Assembly (NCBI GenBank): GCA_047605205.1
Contig: JASGGE010000157.1
Span: 1-7,808 of the forward strand
Direction: 5' to 3'
DNA length: 7,808 nucleotides
Source: Siphonobacter sp047605205
GTDB taxonomy: Bacteria; Bacteroidota; Bacteroidia; Cytophagales; Spirosomataceae
Of this stretch, positions 1-6,769 are shown one piece after another; the stretch's first letter is position 1, and every line of letters starts with the position of its first letter. Under the pieces are notes generated by a model. The model had not been told where the DNA came from. It saw only the letters and a list, made by a program, of their open reading frames with translations, and did no database searches. The translations under genes and the position numbers were made by a program.

Positions 1-1272
1 ATATTGTCTTGATTCCCCTTCTGTTACAAATTGCGTCGTTTGAGTGAGGTCAATGTTTTTTAGCCCCCCTGTTCCTTGATAATGAAGACCCGTTTGGGCT
101 GAGATGTCATAATTTATCTGAACGCGTAAATGTGCCAGTGAAGGTTGTTGTGTAAGGGAATCGGTCTGTTGATAAGACAATGACGTGTTGCCAATAAACT
201 GGTAAGACTGCGAACGGCCAGCTTGTACCCAATCCTTAAGTAGAGATAAATTTGTAGTAATTTTAAGAGATTTGGCCGCACTAAAAGTTGCATTTAGTGT
301 AGCAACTCGCTCATTATTAATATTTTCCAGGGGCGTATTAAGATTACGTGGAAAGGGCTGGCTTGTTTGAGCATACGGTTTAATTAGAAGGTCAGTAGCT
401 GGTCGATTATCGGTGAGGACTAATGCATTGGCATCGGATAATTCCAAGCGTCGAATACCGGTATTATTAGCCGACAATATGGCGAAGGATCGTACCGCTT
501 TACTGTACGAAAACAAATTGCCTATACCATTATACCGCTGAGGACCGACTCCGACATTAAGCGAACCAAAGAGTAGGGTTTTACGATCGTCTTTTACTGT
601 CAAATTCAATACGGTTTCTGCTGATTGCTCAATCTTTTGCAAGCGTTTGTTTTCAGAAAAATTTTCGATAGCCTGAACTTCGTCCAGCATAGAAGGATTT
701 ATGCTTCTTGTAGCTAATTGATAAGCATTACCAATGAGGTCGTCGCCTTCTAAAAGAACTTTTTCAATCTTTATATTTTTAAAATAAATATCTCCATTGT
801 CTTCTACACGAACATTAGGCATTTTTTTCAACACTTCTTCCAGCGTTTGTTCAGATCCATTTCGAAAGGCATCTACTTTATAACGTGTTGAATCATTCTG
901 TTCCCGAACGGGTGTTGAGGCAGTAATTTGAACCTCATTTAGTATAAGACTCCCGGAATGCATGATGATTTTTATAGGCTTAGGATCATCAAGTGCCAAG
1001 GGTAATAATACCATCTGATAACTTATGTGTGATACTTTTAAAAAATAGTTCCGACCAACCTCAGGTCTAAATGTTAAAGCAAATTTGCCTGATTCATCCG
1101 ACTGGGCAAATGCCACCATTGTACTATCAGGTAACTGATAAACGGTAATATATGCTGATACAATTGAAGAATTATTCTCAGAAGAAACATCACCCACTAA
1201 CCTAATCTGGGCAGAAAGTTTAAAACAAAATATAAATAGTATTAAGGTTAGTAATATCTGACGTGAACTCAT
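1..1272 (-). CDS. TonB-dependent receptor-like outer-membrane protein, N-terminal part (gene runs off the left edge)
   Basis: The minus-strand frame is open for 424 codons from the ATG at 1272 to the window edge, so the C-terminal barrel is missing. Residues 1-22 form a signal peptide ending in LSAQ. Residues about 23-105 look like a carboxypeptidase-regulatory-like Ig fold, with the typical LPDSTMV and DESGKF stretches. After LNEVQITA (about 112-119) comes a plug-like domain (about 125-225) with STRYKVDAF, LEEVLKKMPNV, VLLEGDD and VQAIENFSEN. The remainder is barrel-like. This arrangement is typical of the TonB-receptor-like proteins encoded beside GLPGLI proteins in Bacteroidota. Such proteins sit in the outer membrane, and the substrate cannot be told from the sequence. 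The ATG overlaps the upstream GLPGLI stop as ATGA, so translation is probably coupled. No TonB box was identified with confidence. An outer-membrane beta-barrel family name without true TonB dependence is an alternative. Confidence 0.88.
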   Translation of the reverse strand, partial: MSSRQILLTLILFIFCFKLSAQIRLVGDVSSENNSSIVSAYITVYQLPDSTMVAFAQSDESGKFALTFRPEVGRNYFLKVSHISYQMVLLPLALDDPKPIKIIMHSGSLILNEVQITASTPVREQNDSTRYKVDAFRNGSEQTLEEVLKKMPNVRVEDNGDIYFKNIKIEKVLLEGDDLIGNAYQLATRSINPSMLDEVQAIENFSENKRLQKIEQSAETVLNLTVKDDRKTLLFGSLNVGVGPQRYNGIGNLFSYSKAVRSFAILSANNTGIRRLELSDANALVLTDNRPATDLLIKPYAQTSQPFPRNLNTPLENINNERVATLNATFSAAKSLKITTNLSLLKDWVQAGRSQSYQFIGNTSLSYQQTDSLTQQPSLAHLRVQINYDISAQTGLHYQGTGGLKNIDLTQTTQFVTEGESRQY

Positions 1273-2045
1273 TTAACACTATAACATTCAGGTGTGATAA
1301 TAGCAACATTTTCTGTTTTCATATTAGTATCAGAATTTCCTTGCATAAAAGTTATAGATTTATTTTGTTCTTTTATTGCTAATTTAGAAAATTCATTAAA
1401 CGAAAGAAATAATCCTCCTTTTGGTGGCACCGGAGCAGCGATAGGAGCCTCCGCGTCGTCTATTGGATATTGAGCGGACAAAAGCCTAAATGTATTGTTG
1501 ACTCGCTTATTTGTTAATTCGACTATTAAACCAGGTAATCCGCCGATTTTCCAAGGCCCAATTGGAAGCGGAATTTCGGTTGTGAACCAGGCCTCATAGT
1601 CTGCACATCTAAACGTTGTGGTTGCCTTCTGACACATATAAGGGCCTATTTGCTTTTTCTCAGCTACTAATGACCAATTTAATGTAGGAATTGTGTCTTG
1701 TACATAGCAACGTTTGCCATTCATTAAAAGCTCCGTCGAAAGAAGTTGCCTGGTTTTATAATTCTTATAATACACTAAATTTTCTTCTTCTTTTTTTGCG
1801 ACAACCATCATTCTTTCTCCGCGATCACTATCCATCTTAAGTGTGTCTGAATGAAGTTGTTTGGGAGTACCATAAATGATGTGAATACTTTCTGAACCAT
1901 TATATAATAAATCTTCTATTTGTTTCCTTACAACATGTCCTCCAGATGTTACCTGTCTTTCATAAGTAAATTTTCCCGATTGTTTACCCTGACTATAGCT
2001 CATTAGGGGTATAATGAGCATAAGATGTGCTAAGAAGTAATTCAT
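1269..2045 (-). CDS. GLPGLI family secreted protein
   Basis: This 258-residue protein has the family's signature GLPGLI at residues 169-174, within the context EIPLPIGPWKIGGLPGLIVEL. The family is widespread in Bacteroidota, exported, and of unknown biochemical function; its genes commonly sit next to outer-membrane receptor-like genes, as here. I chose the ATG at 2045 because it directly starts a signal peptide (MNYFLAHLMLIIPLMSYSQ). The same frame is open back to an ATG at 2198, which would put 51 non-secretory residues in front of the signal and make 309 residues. Those extra residues resemble a LuxR helix-turn-helix and are listed separately. Neither start has a Shine-Dalgarno sequence. 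Two cysteines (about 138 and 147) flank the region just before the signature and might pair in the periplasm. The C-terminus (ECYSVK) lacks the NPIEL-like ending I associate with the family. The TGA overlaps the next gene's ATG. Confidence 0.9.
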   Translation of the reverse strand: MNYFLAHLMLIIPLMSYSQGKQSGKFTYERQVTSGGHVVRKQIEDLLYNGSESIHIIYGTPKQLHSDTLKMDSDRGERMMVVAKKEEENLVYYKNYKTRQLLSTELLMNGKRCYVQDTIPTLNWSLVAEKKQIGPYMCQKATTTFRCADYEAWFTTEIPLPIGPWKIGGLPGLIVELTNKRVNNTFRLLSAQYPIDDAEAPIAAPVPPKGGLFLSFNEFSKLAIKEQNKSITFMQGNSDTNMKTENVAIITPECYSVK

Positions 2046-2198
2046 ATAATATTGACAGTTGTTTAGTATTTTAATTTCTTTATTGGTGAAGTCATCAATC
2101 ACTAAAAGTAATACTGACCATTCTCGTGGTGTTAACTCACGTAGTAAATGAAATACTGAAGTAATTTCGGTATTTCTAAAATCACTTTTTAATTCCAT
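2046..2198 (-). pseudogene. Truncated LuxR/GerE-type helix-turn-helix fragment fused in frame to the GLPGLI gene
   Basis: The 51 codons before the GLPGLI signal peptide contain RELTPREWSVLLLV followed by DDFTNKEIKILN (about residues 20-46). This matches the start of the LuxR/GerE DNA-binding domain, whose usual pattern is L-T-x-R-E-x-x-V-L-x-L-x-x-x-G-x-x-N-K-E-I-A. The match stops where the recognition helix (normally I-S-x-x-T-V-x-x-H) should follow, and the signal peptide begins instead. Other frames hit stops at once, so the rest of the domain is absent rather than shifted. A stop lies upstream in frame near 2224, so no larger regulator is attached. I read it as a remnant whose deletion happened to leave the frame open. 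It may now be only leader sequence. Alternatives are a genuine N-terminal extension of the GLPGLI protein, or chance similarity. Confidence 0.5.
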
Positions 2199-2651
2199 AT
2201 TTTGTGTATAATAATATAAAGATTAGATGGATGTTGATGAATTTATAAATAAAAACAATAAATTTTGATTATAAACATCCCTTAAAGGTGTAGAAATTGT
2301 AAGTAGATAGAATTGCTAGTTTTTAAGATCAAAATAATGATAAAAGCGACATTCACGGAGAGCCGTTTAAATTTTTTTTTAAATAGATCAGTTGAAAACA
2401 GCATTCAGTAACGAAAATTAGCGAGAAGACTATGAAAAAACATGCTTGTCTATGAGGGTAATAGCGGCTTCACTACAGTCGATCGATGTGCCTGAATATT
2501 ACTTGCTTTATGGTTTTAGGCAGGATGTAAGAAGCAACGGTATACACTATTGTTCTATGAATAGTACGGATGACTATAAGCGAGAATGCCAGCGGTAAGA
2601 GAGCCGATATAATTTTATTATTCCAGATTTACAATCACGAATAACCCTAAT
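2199..2651. other. A+T-rich intergenic stretch with no convincing gene
   Basis: I see no recognisable protein, tRNA, rRNA or insertion sequence here. The longest credible frame is on the plus strand at 2452-2598 (ATG to TAA, 48 residues, including VPEYYLLYGFRQDVRSNG). It has no clear ribosome site, no relative I recognise, and opposite orientation to every real gene. A small ACGG-AGAG-CCGT hairpin followed by TTTAAA and a T run lies near 2354-2380, but the stem is only 4 bp. The stretch separates the decayed sulfatase from the LuxR-like remnant and may consist of further decayed sequence plus the promoter region of the GLPGLI/receptor unit. I could not pick out a convincing TAnnTTTG-type promoter for that unit. 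Confidence 0.5.
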
Positions 2652-2668
2652 TTAGATCTGTGATCTAA
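2652..2668. repeat. Perfect 17-bp inverted repeat (7-bp arms, 3-nt centre)
   Basis: The sequence TTAGATC-TGT-GATCTAA is an exact palindrome around the TGT centre, so it could bind a dimeric regulator or mark an insertion or deletion scar. It sits exactly where the sulfatase remnant ends: the remnant's final in-frame stop, 2665-2667, lies within it. There is no T tract or strong G+C stem, so it does not look like a terminator. The function is unknown. Confidence 0.55.
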
Positions 2669-2932
2669 TGGACAGGCCTGCCTCGAATCTGTTCCAGAAA
2701 AACGCCAGTTTCTTTTTTCGCCAGGGATATTTTCCTGTCATCAGAGCATACCGGGAAGGAGTGCAGGTTCCCGATGAGAATTCGTTAATTTCAAACCTTC
2801 CTTCACAAGCAGGTCTATATTCAGGGTTTGAATTTTGGCAGCTTCGTAACCACTTAAATTACCATACCCTAAATTGTCAGCATAGGTGTAAATAACATTC
2901 GGTTTTTGAGCCTCTAGACATCGATTAATCAA
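2665..2932 (-). pseudogene. Remnant of a second sulfatase, N-terminal fragment with at least two frameshifts
   Basis: The first frame (2932 down to about 2790) reads KPNVIYTYADNLGYGN, then NIDLLVKEGLKLTNSH, an evident sulfatase N-terminus. It then runs into a stop near 2741. One frame over, 2715-2771 encodes GTCTPSRYALMTGKYPWRK, which carries the intact Cys-x-Pro-Ser-Arg maturation motif (Cys codon 2763-2765). A further slip at an A run near 2709-2717 allows ETGVFLEQIRGRP, followed by a TAG at 2665. Nothing like the remaining roughly 350-400 residues of a sulfatase follows. The metal-binding ADDLGYGD has also drifted to ADNLGYGN. There is no signal peptide, so the 5' end is lost too, apparently truncated at the end of the intact sulfatase gene, with which the open frame overlaps by a few bases. 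YALMTGKYPWRK differs from SALLSGLHTGHTY in the intact neighbour, so this was a paralogue of a different subfamily, not a recent duplicate. Confidence 0.88.
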
Positions 2933-4343
2933 TGTTTTTTAAAGGAAATAAAGGAGATGGCGTATGGGATTGCTTCATTAATCTACTGAATTTAGTAACG
3001 AGTGCCGGATATTGGCTAGCCAGATTATGTAATTCCCCAGGGTCTTTGGCCAGATCATATAATTCAATAAGGGTATCGGGTTGTTGAGCAGCGTTTAGCC
3101 GAATGGCCTTCCAGTTTCCTTGTCGAATGGCCTGCCTGCCTCCCTGTTCATGAAATTCCCAGTATAGGTAATCGTGTGGTTTTTGAGTGCCTTGGCCCGT
3201 TAAGCTGGCTACTAATGAAATTCCGTCAAGATGTTTAGGTAAGGTGCTTTGGCCGATTTCAGCCAAGGTGGGTAATAGGTCCCAGAATGCCCCGATATAG
3301 TCATTTTTTGTGTTGGCTTTAATCTTACCTGGCCACCGAGCCACAAAAGGTTCACGGATACCGCCTTCGAACAGATCACGTTTAAAACCTCTAAGTCCGC
3401 CTCCGCTATTGAAAAAAAACGGGTCGGCTCCGCCTTCCAGATGAGGGCCATTATCACTCGTGAAAATGAGCAAGGTATTCTGATCGAGGCCTTTTGCTTT
3501 CAATTTTTCTATAATCTGGCCCACGTACCAGTCTAGTCGGGCAACCATAGCAGCAAAGGTTGCGTGCGGGTATTCCTGCGAAGCATAACCACCCTTGTTT
3601 GCGGCGGGCCCGTAGTCGTTTCCTTTATAAGGTTTTTCTGGAAATACTCCTTTGTAATGCTGAAGGATTGAGTCCTCCGGAACGAGTAACTCGGCGTGTG
3701 GCAAGATATAAGGCAGGAACAGAAAGAAAGGCTGTTTATTTGACTGTTTGTCTAAATACGCTAATGCTTTTTGTTGAATCAGATCAGGAGCATATTGTTT
3801 TGTATACTGAAGATTCTGATTGGCTTCGAGCACAATTTTCTGATCGTTTTCCCAGAGATGATCGGGAAAATACCGATGAGCCATCAACTGGCAGTTATAA
3901 CCATAAAAATAATCAAAACCTTGCCGATTAGGATCACCTTCCGAGCCAACGGGACCCAGGCCCCATTTTCCAATAGCAGCTGTTGCATAACCTGCTTTTT
4001 TGAGTATTTCCGCAAGGGTAACTACCGAATCGGCTAGTGGTTGTTGCCCTTCGGGCTCTGCTTCCTTATTTCCTCGTATATAAGTATGACCCGTATGTAA
4101 CCCTGATAACAGAGCCGAGCGAGAGGGGGCACATACTGAAGAACCCGCATAAAACTGGGTAAACTGCATGCCTTCTCTGGCAAGGCGGTCGATATTGGGT
4201 GTTTTGATCCGTTTCTGCCCATTGAAACCCACATCGCCGTACCCCAGATCATCCGCTAAGATGAAGACAATATTGGGTTTTTTCTGTGCCAGCCCCGTAA
4301 TGATTGTAAACAGGACCAGCACAGCCGATAATACACTTTTCAT
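2925..4343 (-). CDS. Secreted type I sulfatase (arylsulfatase family)
   Basis: This 472-residue sulfatase hydrolyses a sulfate ester, probably in the periplasm or outside the cell; the substrate is unknown. Residues 1-20 form a signal peptide ending in GLAQ. Metal-site aspartates are in ADDLGYGD (D31, D32). C71-A-P-S-R75 is the C-x-P-S-R motif whose Cys is converted to formylglycine by a maturase not encoded in this window. K126 lies in GKWGLG, H216 in LPHAELL, D297-N298 in FTSDNGPH, and K321 in GGLRGFKRD. Where many sulfatases have GKWHLG, this one has glycine (G128) at the usual histidine position. From memory, a Bacteroidota subgroup shares GKWGLG followed by GSEGDPNRQGFD, so this is probably subfamily character rather than damage. 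The C-terminal WEFHEQGGRQAIRQGNWKAI block is present, so the gene is full length. An in-frame stop just upstream fixes the ATG at 4343. It lies 71 bp after the acylase gene and is probably co-transcribed with it. Confidence 0.95.
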   Translation of the reverse strand: MKSVLSAVLVLFTIITGLAQKKPNIVFILADDLGYGDVGFNGQKRIKTPNIDRLAREGMQFTQFYAGSSVCAPSRSALLSGLHTGHTYIRGNKEAEPEGQQPLADSVVTLAEILKKAGYATAAIGKWGLGPVGSEGDPNRQGFDYFYGYNCQLMAHRYFPDHLWENDQKIVLEANQNLQYTKQYAPDLIQQKALAYLDKQSNKQPFFLFLPYILPHAELLVPEDSILQHYKGVFPEKPYKGNDYGPAANKGGYASQEYPHATFAAMVARLDWYVGQIIEKLKAKGLDQNTLLIFTSDNGPHLEGGADPFFFNSGGGLRGFKRDLFEGGIREPFVARWPGKIKANTKNDYIGAFWDLLPTLAEIGQSTLPKHLDGISLVASLTGQGTQKPHDYLYWEFHEQGGRQAIRQGNWKAIRLNAAQQPDTLIELYDLAKDPGELHNLASQYPALVTKFSRLMKQSHTPSPLFPLKNID

Positions 4344-4368
4344 ACGATTTAGAGAACTGATTCATAAA

Positions 4369-4385
4369 GCTTCTCGAAAAGAAGC
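4369..4385 (-). promoter_or_regulatory. Small hairpin in the acylase-sulfatase gap, inside a possible 12-residue leader frame
   Basis: GCTTCT and AGAAGC form a 6-bp stem around a 5-nt loop between the two genes. On the minus strand only a short TTT follows, so termination would be weak at best and readthrough into the sulfatase is likely. The hairpin sits in a mini-frame at 4349-4387 (MLLFEKLYESVL, then TAA) that ends 5 nt before the sulfatase ATG. A GGAGG (4389-4393) precedes the mini-frame's ATG by only one base, closer than normal for a ribosome site. A role in partial termination or translational coupling is speculative. Confidence 0.3.
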
Positions 4386-4414
4386 ATTCCTCCGAAATTA
4401 GTTAAGTGATAGAA

Positions 4415-6517
4415 TCATTTAAAAGTTGTTTTCTCTTCGAGGTGACTTTCTATCGTTTTTCGGTCAAACCAAAGGGTACGCATTTTCTTTTCAGATAAAA
4501 GGGGTAATTGGTCGGTATGATGCTTCGAGCCGGGTTGGCTGGCATTGCCATAACTAGTCAACACTTTGCCTTTGATGGGTTTGCTGAATTCAATCGCTGC
4601 TACGTAGGTATCTCCGTGAACAGGAACGAACTTATCATATCCACCCGAGCCCAGTGTCATTGTTCTGAAAACACCCATAGGACCAGGGCCCCCATTACCT
4701 GGCAAGTCAACATCCCCGATTCGGAAACGGAAAACTTCACCCCAGGGCACATCCAGCCGACCATATTTCTGCTTGACTTCATGAGCAGCCTCCATTAGGG
4801 CAGTTACTGCTTTGGCTGGATCGGCCAGCCCTTTCGGCGTATTAATTGGGTCGTTGAGATCCCAGGGCTGAGCAAAGAGCTTCGAGCTGGTACCTAAGCT
4901 GGCTAATCTGTCATTACCTCCGACCCACTTTCGAACAAAATGATCGAATAAAACAGCTCCTTTGCTATCATTTTCGGTCTGGTGGTCCCAGGTTTTCAAT
5001 ACTTCTGCGGCTTCTTTTGCCTGTGGCTGGCTTTGTGCTGCCGCAATTAAATCAGCAACGATACGGTCAGCTAATTCCATTCGGGTTGAAAGCTTATCAT
5101 TCACAAAATCATCCAGTGTAAATTTGTTTCGTTCGGAAAGCATTCGAGCCGAACGTTGCGTACGGAAAGACATCATTGGTTTTGGGGCCATATAGGCAGG
5201 AAAATCAGAGGCCTTGTTGACCATCGGCAAGGTCGCTGTCCAGGGCGATTCGTTGGTGTTTTGTAGCCAGCCCGTTGCCGGGTTTAATACTTTGGGAAGA
5301 TCTTTATACGGATGTGTTTTCGTCCAGAGTGTTGCCGAGGTATCCCCTCTAACCAAGCCTGACCAATAAGTCCAGTCCCCGCCGGAACGGATAGGCACGC
5401 GGGCATTGAAGAGGTTAAAGATATTGCCTTTGTTATCGGCGAACATAAGGGTATACATCGGAATCTGAAGGCGACTAACTGCGGACTCAAACTCCTTCAC
5501 GTCTTTTGCTTTTGCCATATCCCAGTACTGTTCAATAATGCCGGGTTGATCCAGGCCAGCTACCCGCATGGCAATTAGTTTCTTACCCTGATCGCTCACT
5601 ATAGGCCCGTGTATGGAATGACGAATGCTAAGTTTCTCTTCTTTAAAGCTCCCATCAGATTGCCTGATTTTTAATACTTTTTCTTTCGTACTAAACGCCT
5701 TTATCTTGCCGTCAAATCGATAACCGCCGGGCACAGTTGCTAATTCGTAAAAGTCCTGACCATCGTTCGTATTAACGGTCTGCGAATACCCTGCTGATTC
5801 ATTAAAGGCCATGGTAAGCACTGGAAAACCAATCCGGCTAATGCCATATGTATTGATGCCCGGAGCCACCAGGTGTGCTTCAAAGTAAGTGTATAAGTCT
5901 GTCCAGGGGAGGTGAGGGTTGGCGAGTAATAAAGCATTCCCTGAAACCGATTTTTTAGGAGCCACAGCCCAGGCATTTGAACCATTAACATCGCCCTGGG
6001 CTTTTTGTACTGCGGCGACTTTGCTCGAAGGAGCCAGAAAGACAAAATGCGTTACTCGTTGGGTATGGGCTAATAAATCAACGCCAGTAATGGGTAATAC
6101 CCTTTTACATTCTTCGCAAATAAGCTCTGGATGTTCAGCTACATAATCATTTACGCCACGGGCAAAAGCATCCAGATACGTTTTGAAAGCGGGTTTCTGG
6201 GCCTTATACCAATCCTGAGCCCGTTCGTAGACACTATTGGTCAAGGTCCAGCGGTCAGTTTCAGCGTATTTTTCACCCCAATATTCTGCCCCCTTACCGC
6301 GAGCCTGTCCATAAAGATGTAAAATCAAATCACCATGATTTTTTGCCTGAGCCCAGCCGTAAGCATAAAACAGGCTTTCATTATTCTGGGCATAAATGTG
6401 CGGAATGCCCCAGGTATCCCAAAGAATTTCGGCTTGTTTATACGACGGTTTGGCTTGGGCAAAAAGGCTACCTGAGAGAATGCTCAAGTAGAAAAAGAGC
6501 AAATAGTTTGGTTTCAT
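4415..6517 (-). CDS. Penicillin acylase family protein (secreted Ntn hydrolase)
   Basis: This 700-residue precursor belongs to the penicillin/cephalosporin/homoserine-lactone acylase family, which hydrolyses amide bonds of acylated compounds. Residues 1-21 form a signal peptide ending in LFAQ, pointing to the periplasm. The alpha-chain start shows ILWDTWGIPHIYAQN and FYAYGWAQAKNHGD (about 31-63). G179-S180-N-A-W-A-V is the autocleavage site; S180 becomes the N-terminal nucleophile of the beta chain. Family signposts follow: LLLANPHLPW (about 196-205), AGYSQTVNTNDG (about 242-253) and GWLQNTNESPW (about 416-426), the last probably supplying the oxyanion-hole Asn. C-terminal HGDTYVAAIEF and SYGNASQPGSKHHTDQ are also family-like. 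The length is normal and there is no frameshift. The substrate cannot be assigned: beta-lactams, acyl-homoserine lactones and N-acyl peptides are all possible. It appears to head a transcription unit after the groEL terminator, with the sulfatase 71 bp downstream. No Shine-Dalgarno sequence is visible. Confidence 0.94.
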   Translation of the reverse strand: MKPNYLLFFYLSILSGSLFAQAKPSYKQAEILWDTWGIPHIYAQNNESLFYAYGWAQAKNHGDLILHLYGQARGKGAEYWGEKYAETDRWTLTNSVYERAQDWYKAQKPAFKTYLDAFARGVNDYVAEHPELICEECKRVLPITGVDLLAHTQRVTHFVFLAPSSKVAAVQKAQGDVNGSNAWAVAPKKSVSGNALLLANPHLPWTDLYTYFEAHLVAPGINTYGISRIGFPVLTMAFNESAGYSQTVNTNDGQDFYELATVPGGYRFDGKIKAFSTKEKVLKIRQSDGSFKEEKLSIRHSIHGPIVSDQGKKLIAMRVAGLDQPGIIEQYWDMAKAKDVKEFESAVSRLQIPMYTLMFADNKGNIFNLFNARVPIRSGGDWTYWSGLVRGDTSATLWTKTHPYKDLPKVLNPATGWLQNTNESPWTATLPMVNKASDFPAYMAPKPMMSFRTQRSARMLSERNKFTLDDFVNDKLSTRMELADRIVADLIAAAQSQPQAKEAAEVLKTWDHQTENDSKGAVLFDHFVRKWVGGNDRLASLGTSSKLFAQPWDLNDPINTPKGLADPAKAVTALMEAAHEVKQKYGRLDVPWGEVFRFRIGDVDLPGNGGPGPMGVFRTMTLGSGGYDKFVPVHGDTYVAAIEFSKPIKGKVLTSYGNASQPGSKHHTDQLPLLSEKKMRTLWFDRKTIESHLEEKTTFK

Positions 6518-6551
6518 AAGGAAGTGAACATGCTGGAAAAGGGAACCTTAG

Positions 6552-6583
6552 CAAGTTAACCATTCTCTATGGGATCAAGTTAA
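6552..6583 (-). promoter_or_regulatory. Candidate promoter region of the acylase gene, built on a direct repeat
   Basis: On the minus strand the octamer TTAACTTG occurs twice, at 6576-6583 and 6552-6559, 24 bp apart. The arrangement TTG, then 17 nt, then TAACTTG resembles the Bacteroidota promoter pattern (TTTG near -33, TAnnTTTG near -7) but lacks one T in the -7 box. The downstream copy lies about 35 nt before the acylase ATG, a sensible distance. The repeat could instead be an operator. This is inference from the pattern only. Confidence 0.3.
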
Positions 6584-6709
6584 ATCTTAATTGATAACGA
6601 ACACTTGGATAGAAATAAAAACAGGCAGTGTCTTGTCCGCTGCCTATTGTGAAGGAGAGTATTCCCGAAAGAAAAGGGGTCTTTTATGGAAAAGAATACG
6701 ACTCATGGA

Positions 6710-6753
6710 AAACAAAAAGCCTCCTTCGAGCAATCGAAGGAGGCTTTTTGTTT
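6710..6753 (-). terminator. Strong rho-independent terminator after groEL (symmetrical, could act both ways)
   Basis: A perfect 20-bp inverted repeat with core GCCTCCTTCGA / TCGAAGGAGGC encloses a 4-nt loop (GCAA on plus, TTGC on minus). A runs on the left and T runs on the right make it A-tract/stem/T-tract on either strand. It starts 16 bp after the groEL stop codon, so its evident job is to end groEL transcription and insulate the acylase gene. No plus-strand gene in the window would use the other orientation. Confidence 0.93.
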
Positions 6754-6769
6754 GTAGCACAGGAAATGA

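Noticed and set aside
2354..2380. ACGG-AGAG-CCGT hairpin followed by a T run, as a plus-strand terminator
   Set aside because: The stem is only 4 bp and no plus-strand gene precedes it.
2546..2565. ACTATT / AATAGT inverted repeat
   Set aside because: It is a short A+T-rich 6-bp stem with an 8-nt loop, expected by chance here.
2668..2895. Plus-strand open frame of 75 codons
   Set aside because: It is antisense to the sulfatase remnant, whose protein motifs explain the sequence.
3560..4037. Plus-strand open frames opposite the sulfatase gene
   Set aside because: They are shadows of a well-supported sulfatase and show no family resemblance of their own.
6623..6645. AGGCAG / CTGCCT inverted repeat with an 11-nt loop upstream of the acylase gene
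   Set aside because: The stem is only 6 bp with a large loop and no T tract, and chance occurrence is likely.
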